The translations under genes were made by a program, and so were the position numbers. Positions 9,738 through 20,768 of a stretch of 64,000 bases of DNA are shown here, one piece after another. The notes below the pieces were generated by a model. It was given only the letters and a program-made list of their open reading frames with translations. It made no database searches and had not been told where the DNA came from. Source of the DNA: Cordilura impudica (Eukaryota > Arthropoda > Insecta > Diptera > Scathophagidae); the NCBI GenBank assembly GCA_963682025.1, contig OY821519.1, forward strand, positions 68,274,025 through 68,338,024, read 5' to 3'. Each line of letters begins with the position of its first letter. Position 1 is the stretch's first letter.

Positions 9738-11613
9738 CTAGATATAACCCGGTGCGCTTCGCTACACCCTCCTCCTTCCCCCCCCCCCCCCCTTCCGAAT
9801 TGTTATGAAAGGACTCACGCAAAGTCCCAAGGCTCTCATTAAGACAGTAATTCAGATATATCACATTTAATATTAAGTTTGTGTAGGGTTGCCACGTACA
9901 TTTGTCCAATCCCGCCCATTTTTTTGTCTGACTACTCACGTTAATAATAGATGACCTGAGATAAATTTGCAAAGCTTTCTCTATCATATTAATATATATG
10001 ATATTTAAAATTTACTTTGTATGGGAGGTGCCACGCCCGCTAAAAATATTTAAAAAAAATTACAGCCTGTAGCACTCCCATATCCGCAGTAAGACTCTAT
10101 GAAAATTTTAGGAAGGTCAGATGTGTAGTTACGGAGGTTACCTCCTACAAACAAACAAACACATATTACCTCTTTATTATGTTAGTATAGATTATTAGCA
10201 TAGTTTTTTTTTATTTGAATACCAGCTGATATGCAATGTTTTTTTGTTTTTTCATTCGGTACAACAATTATCAGATTTTTCGGCGTTCCTACCCTGGAGC
10301 AAGGTACAAGTAGCTGTCCATGAGAAGAAGATGTATTATCGAAATTAGATCTGGCAACACTTAACTATTGGCCCTGAACTTAGAATGTCAATTGGCAATT
10401 TTTCTTTTTAGCGATTTTTGATTTTGCCCATTTTTGATTTTGAAGATTTTTTTGGGCGATTTTTATTTTCAGCAATTTTCGGTTTTGGCAAATTTTTGAT
10501 TTTGGCGATATATTTTCCACAACAAATCACATTGATAACTAATGTACTTAACGAAAGACTGTTGCTTTCGTAGTACTTCATATTATTTATATAGGAGGTG
10601 TCACGCCCACTAATCCCTCCCGCCCAATTTTCATTGGACTACTCACATTAATATCTGATGGACTCGTGCAGAATGTCGAGTCTTTCCCTTTTATAGAACA
10701 CCAGTTATATGATATTAGATATCTACATTGCATGGGCTGTGCTACGTCCACTGCTACGATCACACCCATTTTTTTGTTCGACTAATCATACAAAGAACCT
10801 ATCGGCTCACAAAGCCCTCTCGTTTACAGCACTCCAGATATATGACATTAAATAGTTGCTTTGCATGGGGAGTGCCACGCCCGTTGATTTGAACCCCTCC
10901 AATTTTTTGTCCGACTACTCTTACTAAGATCTGATGGTGTCGTGCAAAGTGTCAAAGCTTCCCTTTTTTAGTACACCGGTTATATGATAACATATATTTA
11001 CTTTGTACGGGCGGTGCCTCGCCCACTGCTCCGATCACGCCCATTTTTTGTCTAACTAATCACATGAATAACTTATGGGCTCACACAAAGTCCCAAGACT
11101 CTCACTGTAAGAGTACTCCATATATATATGACATTTTATATCTAATTTGTATGGCAGGTGCCACGCCTATTAGTCCGATACTTCCCTTTTTTGTCCGACT
11201 ACTCACATTAATAATAGGTGACATCAGACACACTTGAAAAGCTCTCTCTATCACAGTACTCGATATATATAATATTGAATTATTACTTGTATGGGAGGTA
11301 CCACGCCCACTTGTCCGATCCCGCCCCTTTCCGGCGTAGCTACTAATATTAACAATAGGTGACCTCACACAAATTGCAAAGCTCTCCCCATCATAATACT
11401 CAATATATGTATATGATATTAAAAATTTACTTTGTGTGGGTGGTGCCACGCCCACTAAAAACATTTAAGAAATTATAGGCTATAGCACCTCCCATATCGG
11501 CAGTAAGACTCTGTGAAAATTTCAGAAATATCAGATGGGTAGTGACGGAGATTACCTCCTACAAACAAACAAACAAACAAACACACATTACCTCTTTATA
11601 ATTTTAGTATAGA
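9738..11613 (-). mobile_element. Nested pair of Helitrons (family H2)
   Basis: Read on the minus strand. The outer element starts A|TCTATACTAAAATTATAAAGAGG at 11613 and holds about seven 141-bp satellite units, the 16-bp repeat and the helicase C-terminus. Inside its 3' region sits a second, complete 454-bp Helitron (10191 to 9738) with its own A|TCTATACTAAC start, GTTTGTTTGTTTG leader, three satellite units, a G-tract, TGTAGCGAAGCGCACCGGGT and CTAG|T. The outer element's own CTAG end is not visible. The 53832 copy shows the same order, so the pair probably moves, or moved, as one composite. Confidence 0.8.
10211..10322 (-). pseudogene. Helitron helicase C-terminus with motif VI
   Basis: Minus-strand frame HGQLLVPCSRVG followed by TPKNLIIVVPNEKTKNIAY and a stop 5 codons later. 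CSRVG with an upstream G-Q-L is the motif VI signature of PIF1-family helicases, including Helitron Rep-Hel proteins, and the EKTKNIVY tail is typical of animal Helitrons. The rest of the protein is replaced by the satellite, implying capture or internal deletion. Confidence 0.85.
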
Positions 11614-12730
11614 TAATTAGTGCATAAAGAATCCATGTTATAATTGAAAAAAATTATAATGAAAAATATATTCTGCAAATAAAAAGTTTTTATTACAGTT
11701 ATAGAACATCATCATCTCTAAAAGTGTGTTTCATTAATATCGACCAGTGATTACGAGTTTTTTTTTTTTTTAAATCAGCGGAAAATGTAGACGTTTTTTA
11801 AAATCGTTTTTTTTTTCGTAAAACCAATGTCTAATTTTTTAAATAATGACAAGGATCAATAAAAAAACATGTTAAAGTTTAAATATCAATTGTTTCTTTA
11901 TCTTTTAAGTCATGTTTAGAATAAAAGGGTATTTGTTTTGATTTCACAAAACCTTTTCTATGTGAATTAAAACAAGAAAAAATATTCTTATTGAAATCAT
12001 AGAACAGCATAAAACTCGTAAATTTAAGAATATTTTCATTTACGTGTTTTTATTTTTGTGATAGTGATTTCAAGAACAGACAAGACTGTCTCACTTTTGC
12101 TAATGGCCCATTTACACGATACCACTCAGTCGTATGATTTTTCGAAATAAAAACTGTCATAAAGTCGTACCGACATTATTTCTGCATACTTAGGCCATTT
12201 ACACCATCACTCTCAAGTCTTATGAAAACAGCTGTATAGAATAACATCCAAATTCATTTTGAAATTTATATATTATTTCCACTTTCTTTGTTTTTGTTTA
12301 CCTTTTTTTAATATTACCAAAAAAAAAATAACTCTAGTCCGATGAAAATGCAAGTTTTTAGAAATGTTTCTAGAACCATCGGACTTCGGAAATAGAATCC
12401 TACAGACTGTCAATTTCATAACATAAGCTTTTTACATGATACGACTTTTTCATAATACTGGACTTTTTGACAAGTCGTATTAAAAATTGTGATAGTGTAA
12501 ACTGGTCTTAATGGTAAATATGTTGTTCAGCTCCGTCTGCATAGTTTTGTATATTTTTATGAACAATGAATAACTTTTATTATGTAATATTGGATTAGAA
12601 ACATCATTTCATGTCGGTCACTATGGAATTAGCCCTTACAATATGTTTTTACATTTAAAATGTAGTTGCTACAATAAATCATAAAATAATTTAAACATAA
12701 ATTTAAATTTTAAACACATATTAACATGTC
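11614..12730. other. No gene; weak inverted repeat at about 12105-12515
   Basis: AT-rich. A weak pair, TTTACACGATACCACT near 12113 and GTGATAGTGTAAAC near 12487, with internal AAGTCGTA / TACGACTT motifs, may be the ends of a decayed MITE of about 400 bases. No coding signal. Confidence 0.35.
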
Positions 12731-12735
12731 ACAGA

Positions 12736-15700
12736 TTAATTAATGGCAACTCTGTAGTTCGTATTTATATTGTTGATGTCCTCTTTCAAGTTAATGGTTC
12801 CTTTAATATTCTGCTCAATGTATAAGAACTCATTAGTGTACCTTTTTCTTTCAATTTGTTCCTTGTTTAGTATCATGATTTTTTCGAAATCAGCTGTGTG
12901 TCCGGTTTTTACTACGTGATGTGCTAATTCCGTTGTCTCTTTTCTTTTGGCGATATCCAATCGATGTTCTCCCATTCATGTAGCTAGAGCTCTCTTTGTT
13001 GTTCCTGTATATATAAGAATACATCTCTGTTTGTTTGTCCCTTACATCCTATTTCATAGGACATTTGTAAATATTGACGTTTGTAAATATTGCACTTAGC
13101 GTTCGGTTGGGTTTCTGTGTAAATTTGTTTGTTGGACCAGCTATACCCGATATACTGTATACTACAGTGGTCCTTAAAAAATGAAAATGCGATTTTGGGG
13201 ATAGGCGGAGTCCAGTTTGTTATCTTTCTAAATAAAACTAATAAATGTGAAGTTTGGGGACAATCGGATAAAGAAAAGTCGCGCCGGAAATCGATTGAAA
13301 ATTTCAAGTGTGTTTATATGGGGAAAATATGACTTTTTTTGAGATTTTACGAATATTTCGTTCTAAAGCTTAATTTTAAAAGCTATAAAAATTCAAATTC
13401 AAACAAAAATTCGCCGAAATAGCAAATCATGCTCACCACTTTTGTGCCAAAAAAAAAAAAAACAGGTCATGGAATTTAATAGCATTTTTTTCAACTTTGA
13501 GAAATTGCTTAAAGCCATATTTTTTTTTGTCTCTATACCTACAAATAATCAAATGAGAAGTACTGTCTTATTACCGTGCTGTTAACCTATTGCGAAAATA
13601 GGAAATTTTTTTGATAAAATTTTCTTAAACAAAATTTTAAAAAATGCATCTGGCACTTTAAAGTTGTATTAAGTGCATCTCGAGGATTAACTGTGAGAAC
13701 TTTTAGGTAAATCCCTACGTCAGAATTTTTTTGACAAGGATTTTATTTTTGCGGATTTCGAGAAAAATGGGATTTTCGTAAAATATTCTGTAAATGTACT
13801 CTTTGTAAATACTTTGTATCAGAAATTCATCACTTTTCTAATTTTAAATATTATATTTTATTCTAATGGCCTAAGATTTCGGAAAAAATAATATGATCCC
13901 ATTAACGCTTCTGAAATTGGGGTCACATATGACCCCAAGCTAATAAAAGACAATTTATTCAAAAAATTCAAATATTTTCTAAGTGCTGTTGAATTTTTAA
14001 ATGCGACGCTCCAAATATAATAACCAAATGTGTAGAACTTCTATTCCCAAAATTTGGGATAAATCCGAGAACGCTAACCCATTATTTGCTAAGGCCAGCT
14101 TGGGCTTTTAAGATATTTTTTAACAATAATTACCGAAAACGATTTTTTTTTATTAAATTCGATGAAACTACTATTTAGAATTTAAGAAAAATAATTCGAT
14201 TAATTTTTATTTATTTAACCCTTCAGTGCTCCCGGGATTAAAAAAATCCATTGTGATATATCTTAAATAGAATTAATTTTATATTTCATATTCTTTTGAA
14301 TAAATTTATTAACTTTAATAATATTTTAAGTGACACTTTTAAAATTCAACAGTATTTGCAAAATTTTTGAATATATTTGAATTTTTTGAATAAATTGCCT
14401 TTTATTAGCTTGGGGTCATATGTGACCCCAATTCCAAAAGGGTTAATGGGTTCATATTATTTTTTTCCGAAATTCTAGGCTATTGAAATAAAATATAATA
14501 TTTAAAAGTAGAAAAGTGATGAATTTCTGATACAAAGTATTTAGAAAGAGTACATTTACAGAATATTTTACGAAAATCCAATTTTTCTCGAAATCCGCAA
14601 AAATAAAATACTTGTCAAATAAATTCTGGCACAGAGATTTCACTAAAAATTCACATAGTTAATCTCTGACATGTACTTAATAAAACCTTAAAGTTCCAGA
14701 TCCATTTTTAAAATTTTGTTTTAGAAAATTTTTTTAAATTTGGAAAAGGAATTTTAAAAATTTTATCGAAAAGTTTCCCATTTTCGGTCTCAATGCTTAA
14801 TAGGTTAACAAGGTGGTAATAAAACAGTACCTCATATCTGATTACTTATTAGTATAGAAATAAAAAAAAATTATTGCTTTAATCAATTTCTCAAAGTTGA
14901 AAAATATGCTATCAATTATCATGACCTATTTTTTTTTTTTTTTTGCACAAAAGTGGTCTGGGGCATTTGCTATTTCTTGGCGAATTTTTATTCGATTTTG
15001 AATTATTATAGCTTTTACAATAGATAATTTAATACTGATCCCGACTTTTGCAACAACCTGTCTGAAAAATTAAGTTATAGAACGAAATTTTCGTAAAATT
15101 AAAAAAAAATCATATTTTCCCCATATAAACACACTTGAAATTTTCAATCGAATTCCGGCGCAACTTTTCTTTATCCGATTGTCCCCAAACTTCATATTTA
15201 TTAGTTTTATATGGAAAGGTAAAAAACTGGACGCCGCCTATCCCCAAAATTACATTTTCATTTTTTAAGGACCACTCTACTGTATACTATAACATTTATA
15301 TGCAATATTTCTTTTCTTCGGTGTTACCACATTGGTTATTGTTTTTAACCGCCGTTTTACTGTTCTCTATTAGTATCTCGTATATTTTGTGTCTCTTTTT
15401 TATGTGGAACTGCCATGTTTATTATCTGTTCTTTTTGGTTGGGTTGCATTGTAATTCATAAGACTCCCTAAAGCAGTTTCTACTGAATGCCAATCAAAAA
15501 CGACACCTCCTGATGATCTCTGTAATTTTAAGTCTTAGGTATGTTATTTCATTATTTTCCTCCACTTCAATAGTAAATTTAATCTTAGGATGATGATTAT
15601 GAAATGTTTTCATAATTTCATCCTGGTCGTCTATGTTGATAACTAAAGTGTCATCTACATACATATTGAGATATGTGTTTTATGGTGATGGTTTTGTCCT

Positions 15701-16080
15701 TTAGTTCCATTATAGCGTCATCAAGTAAATTGTCAAGAACAACGTCGGCTATTGTGGGTGAGATTGGCTTACCCATTGGAATACCATACTCATAAACAAA
15801 ATTGTTTTTATCTGTTAGGCAAAATTTTAAAATCCGCAGGAACTTGGAATTGAGAATATGTATTAGTAAAATTTTTAATTATGGGCCACTTTTTCATAAT
15901 ATTTTTGTTGAAACTACATCAAATGATATGATTTTTACATTTTTAAAATGATTTTTTAATTCTGTAGAGTTTTTGATGTTATATTCTTTGGATATAATAT
16001 GTCTATTCTCCTAGTTGGTAATTGGCAATTTTTTATGTTACATATACGTAGTCCTTAGAAATTATCGCCTCAATTAATAT
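12736..16080 (-). pseudogene. Penelope-like element (RT plus GIY-YIG endonuclease), split
   Basis: Minus strand. RT part (about 16020-15290): SFDVVS, then YGIPMGKPISPTIADVVLDN, then the catalytic YVDDTLV, IKFTIEVEENNEITYL and DWHS...NYNATQPK, all characteristic of Penelope-like RTs. Endonuclease part (13110-12736): CKGQTNRD, a frame change, then TRMGEHRLDIAKRKETTELA, HVVKTGHTADFE, matching the GIY-YIG domain of Penelope elements. Several stops and frame changes, so dead. The two halves are separated by the foldback at 13163-15279, whose 8-bp target duplication lies in this element. Family knowledge: these elements reverse-transcribe with a nicked-DNA primer and can retain introns; nothing here shows terminal repeats. 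Confidence 0.85.
13163..15279. mobile_element. Foldback element F, complete, 2,117 bp, about 1-kb arms
   Basis: Two long inverted arms (about 13163-14270 and 14300-15279) meet at an AT-rich centre. Ends are TACAGTGGTCCTTAAAAAATG and its inverse, ...GGACCACTCTA. A perfect 8-bp duplication, CTGTATAC, flanks it at 13155-13162 and 15280-15287; it fits the nTnnnnAn pattern known for hAT insertions. No coding capacity. Each arm carries a GGGGTCA-CATA-TGACCCC hairpin (13919, 14412). Best read as a non-autonomous hAT-like foldback inserted in a Penelope-like element. Confidence 0.9.
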
Positions 16081-16809
16081 AGATATTTAACACTCAAAGC
16101 ACGTTGGAATGCCTGAATTTATTAAGAAGTTATTCATGTTCATTAGTTTTTAAAACATGTGAAGACCTTTAATAATTGTACATAAATTTTAAGAAATATG
16201 TGTGCTTGTGTTAGTGAATGGAGAACAATGCAGTTATTCGTAATTAGTAATAGTATTGTTTTTATGATTTGTTGCGCAAAACATGTATACAGTACTGTGC
16301 TAAACAAAAACAAAAATATTGAAAATATGATTCAAAAACAAATTGCATCCAGTTAACAGTCGTAATAGATAATCCTCTTCCGATTTTAACTTAAAACTGT
16401 CAATTGTGTTCAGAAGTTATAAGTGACATAACCTGATTCTTATAGTTAACCTAGATCGAACGTTCAACTCGATGGCCCCCTTTCACCATTTGAAGAAGAT
16501 TTAATTAAGCTAAACCTGAATCTGGTCATTATCAGCTTTTTTTTCATATTAATTGCTATTTTGCTAAAGTTTTACTCCGCACTTTAATTGTAGAACACTA
16601 ACATTTAGTTAGTTAGCAGTTGTAATCCAATGCGGACGTAATAACTAGAAAATCCAGCCAATACTACACGTATTCAAATGAATCTTCATGTTTATATTTT
16701 AGTTGTTGATATTCGACTGTATTTTTGTGTTACTGCTTACGTATATACACTTGCTAGAAAAAATATCCGTACAAAATTAAAACTCGTCATACTATGAAAA
16801 ATTAAGAAA
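16081..16809. other. No gene recognised
   Basis: AT-rich, no coding frame with recognisable motifs and no copy elsewhere in the window that I can see. Confidence 0.5.
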
Positions 16810-17228
16810 AAACAAGTTAATAGACCGACTATGCGATACCCTATACCATGCGTTTAGTGAAGATCAAGAAGCAGCTTTATATGGGGGCTATGACTAAGAA
16901 TAGTCCTATAGGATTTATTTTTGGACTGCTGAATAAAGGATGTAATAAACACACATAAACCCAATTTGACTGAGATCTATGTGATAATTTGGATCTTATG
17001 GCAATTTAAATCGATCTTATAGCGGTCATTTATATGGGGGTCTGAACATGCAACATTTTCAACAATTTGAACAACGTTCGCTGTATGGGCAATAGAAGCT
17101 TACACACCAAATTTCATCAAAATATTTTCAAAATGGTGACCCGTAGTTTGATTGCTAGATTTTAATCGACACAGATGGACAGACGGACAAACGGTGATTT
17201 TGATTCGATCGGCATAATAAAAGTTTTT
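16810..17228 (+). mobile_element. DINE-1-like element, internally deleted
   Basis: Keeps the 5' AACAAG plus half of the palindrome, jumps from CCATGCGTTTAG to the GTGAAGATC block (about 350 bases missing), and ends near the GACAGACGGAC run and GATCGGCATAATAAAAG. Confidence 0.85.
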
Positions 17229-17248
17229 TGAATCCCTATCATAATTTT

Positions 17249-17962
17249 CATACCCTATACCAATATGTGGTTTGGGTATAATGACTTTGTGCTGCTGTTT
17301 GTAACTACCAAAAATATTTGACCTAGACCCATCTTTTATTATACCGATCGAATTAGAATCACTAACTGATTCGATTTAACGACGTCCGTCCGTCCGTCCG
17401 TCTGTGTGTCCATGTAAACCTTGTAATCAAACTGCAGGTCGCAAATATGAACATATTTTGACGAAATTTGGTATATAAGCTCTTATTGGTCATAGGATGA
17501 ACGCTATTGAAACTGGTGAGAATCGGTCTATATTCAGACCTAACCCCCATACAAATGACCCCTATGAAATCGACATAAATTGCCATAAGATCCAAATTGT
17601 CGTATAGATCTTACTCAAATTGGGTTTGTGTGCGTTTATTACATCTATTAATGAGTAGTCCAAAAATATTGCACTGATTCTTTTCAAATTTTGTTTGTAT
17701 ATATTTTTGCAAAATACAAGAGACTTTACCAAACATAATCAGGATCGGTCCATTTTTGTGCCTAGTCCCCATAAAGATGTAGCATCCGATATGAGCTTTT
17801 TCATATCTGCAGCCAAAAAAAATTAATAAAAATTTCACCCAAATTTGGTTTATGCTTATTTTCTATGTCCAGTTAGTTGGGCCTATGAGATAGGGTCTCT
17901 AAACGCAAGGTATTGGGTATCATATAGTCGGTCTAGACCGATTATAATTTTCTTACTTGTTT
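17249..17962 (-). mobile_element. DINE-1-like element, near full length
   Basis: Opposite in orientation to the copy just upstream, tail to tail with a 20-base gap. Both conserved ends are present: ACCCTATACCAATATGTGG at 17251 and the GTCGGTCTAGACCGA palindrome plus CTTACTTGTTT at 17926-17961. Confidence 0.9.
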
Positions 17963-18859
17963 ACATTACCTTACTACGGTCTCATCATCAATATCATCAA
18001 GGAAACACAAATTATTTTAATTAGCAATTCATGATAGTTTATAAATTTATTGAACCCATTGAAGTTAATGGAAAAATTACTTATATCTGATTTTATAAAA
18101 ATATGGAATCTAAACTATAAATTTTCAGTTTTATTGAGAAATTTTAAAATGGTCAATTAATTCGGGTAGGAATTATTTGTGTCGCAAAAAAATAGTATAT
18201 TTAGGTACAAATTTAATATTCATCCGAAAATAAATGGAGTACTAATATTATCAAACAAGAAGTAGAAAAAGAAAATAAAACTCCCTTTCATATCATCACC
18301 GCGGCCAACACTATATAAATTTTAAAACGCTCTTTATGCAAAGCAATTGAAATTTACAACCACAACAAAAATTTTTTATACCGAAGAATACATTTTTACA
18401 GTGTTGCCATTTTAGCATTTTAGTTTGCTAGATTTAGCAACTATTTTGTCGTTTAGCATCCAAAATTTAGAAAAGATGCCAGATGCTAACTTAGCATCTT
18501 TTATTAATAAAAAGTTGCTTTCAGCATCTTTTTTTGATTTTTTTATTATTTTTGAATATGCAATTTTAATTTTAACGGCATTGATATGTTTTAATTTCTC
18601 GAAAGTGTAATACGAGAATTTTGTGTACTATTCTTTTTACCACTCTGCTCGTTTCTTTCAACATATATAACAAAACATTTTGAAATAAAAGAATGTAAAC
18701 ATCCACAACAGTTTTTAATGAAATAAAAAGTCGATTGCCAAAAAATATTATTGTTTTAAAAAAATGCAAAAATTTTCAATACAAAACACATTAAACCGGG
18801 TAAAAGAACCGATAACCAATATATTAGTAAAGTTTAAATTTAGATCATATGAAACAGAA
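17963..18859. other. Non-coding; possible hAT 5' end near 18400
   Basis: ACAGTGTTGCCATTTTAGC at 18400 resembles a transposon end (a second CAGTGTTGCCAA occurs at 58351). Between it and the hAT fragment at 18860 there is AT-rich sequence with scattered AGCATCTTTT repeats but no frame I recognise. Confidence 0.3.
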
Positions 18860-19150
18860 AAACTTCAAATCCAATGAAGTTATATTACAGAACAATATTG
18901 GATACAACACTGAATACAACCTCTTTATGGATTGAAGTTAACAAATATTCTATTGGCGAAAATCCATTTAAAGAGTTATCAATATTTGTATTGTCTTTAT
19001 TAGTTTTGTCTTTCTCAAAAGCCGAAGTTGAACGTTTGTTTAGTTTAATGGCTTTAGTTAAAAGCAAACTTTGAACAGAATCAAATCCGAGTTGTTATGT
19101 TCTGTAATACGTATAAAAGAAGGTTTGAGATGTCGTTGATAAAAATCGAT
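18860..19150 (+). pseudogene. hAT transposase C-terminal dimerisation domain, fragment
   Basis: The plus frame reads LWIEVNKYSIGENPFKELS, then LSLLVLSFSKAEVERLFSL, MALVKSKL and a stop; another frame continues NRIKSELLCSVIRIKEGL. The block W-x-E-V, L-x-L-P-x-S-x-A-x-V-E-R-x-F-S is the hallmark of the hAT C-terminal dimerisation domain (RNase H insertion end and alpha helices). Only about 90 residues of a protein normally 600-800 long remain, with one frame change. It abuts the left TIR of the 4.1-kb transposon. Confidence 0.8.
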
Positions 19151-19933
19151 CGTCAGAAAAATATCAGAGACAAGAAGAAATTGAAACCAATTACACTGTG
19201 GAACAAATTCAGGTTAGCAAAAGTTAGGTCGATTCTGAGAGTGAGGGGTGAAAATAGAGGCTAAATTAGAAGACCTGTATCGCGGCGTTTGTTTATGTTA
19301 GTTCGAATTATTTTTTAATCGACCTTCGAACTTTGCAGTCAAATGCCGATTTTCAGCATATTGTTTATATGGTTTTTTTTGGCTATACCTCGTCGACTAA
19401 TTGATATTTTTTCAATCTGTAAAAGCCAAATTATTGCTAGAGACCTGTGCAACAATTGAAATTTTTTAAAAAATTGATTTAAAAAATGTTTGTGGTGCTT
19501 ATGAAGCAAAATGTTGGAAAAATTTTTTTTTTTGCTTTTTGAAAATATTTTCCACAAAACTAAGTCTTTTTTGCTTTCTGTTTGATCTACAATATGCTTC
19601 TCAGTTTCTTCAATAAATTTCATTTGAAAAGAAGATGGTATTAGTCGATAATTTACGTTAAAAAGTAATTAAAAAGCGAAGTTCCAAGAATTAGGAATTA
19701 GTAAAACAACTTTTTTGTTTTCAACCACCGCACAGGTACCGATTTTTTTTTATTTCGTACAAGCGAACTAATTTCAAAAATGAAGATTCAGTTAAGACTC
19801 GAAACTCAGCTGAAGCTGATGTTTTTTTAATTTTCGCTCGGTCGTGATAAAATTCGCTATTAATTTTTTTGGAACTTATTTCATTTTGTGAGTGATTTAA
19901 GTTAAGTGCATTGGTTTCATAAAAATAACAAAA

Positions 19934-20738
19934 AACAAGTAAGAAAACAAGTAAGAAAATTATAGTCGGTCTGGACCGACTATACGATACCCTATAACAT
20001 GCGTTTAGAAACCCTATCTCTTAGGCCCAACTAACTGGATATAGAAAATAAGCAAAAACCAAATTTGAGTGGGATTTTTATTAATTTTTTTTGGCTGCAT
20101 ATATGAAAAAGTTCATATCGGATGCTATATCTATATGGGGACTAGGGCCAAAAATGGACCGATCCTGATCATGTTTGGAAAAGTCTCTTGTATTTTGCAA
20201 AAATATATACAAACAAAATTTGAGAAGAATCAGTGCAATATTTTTGTTTTTTGATAGATTTAAGTGAAGATCGGGAAGGAGCTCTACATGGGGCCTGTGA
20301 CTAAGAGTTGTCCCATAGGGATCATTTTTGGTCTACAGATTAATGGTTGTAATAAACACATACAAACCCAATTTGACTAAGATTTATATGATAATTTGGA
20401 TCTTAATGCAATTAAAGTCGCTTTCATAGGGATCATTTGTATGGGGGCTAGGTCTGAACATGGACCGATTCTCACATATTTCAATAGCGTTCATCCTATG
20501 GCCAATAAAAGCTTACATACAAAATTTCATCAAAATATATTCATATTTGCGACCTGCAGTTTGATTAAAAGCTTTACATGGGCACACAGACGGACGGACG
20601 GACATCGTTAAATCGAATCAGGTAGTGATTCTGATTCGATCGGTATAAGTAAAGATGGGTCTAGGTCAAATATATTTGGTAGTTACAAACAGCACCACAA
20701 AGTCATTATACCCAAATCACATAGTGGTATAGGGTATA
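19934..20738 (+). mobile_element. DINE-1-like element, full length, inside the 4.1-kb transposon
   Basis: Begins with a duplicated AACAAGTAAGAAA motif, has TCGGTCTGGACCGAC (one base off the perfect palindrome), GACGGACGGACGGAC and the complete ACATAGTGGTATAGGGTATA end. It lies between the left TIR and the start of the transposase gene and may cut its promoter. Confidence 0.9.
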
Positions 20739-20768
20739 AATCATTGTATAATATATATTATATTAAAA

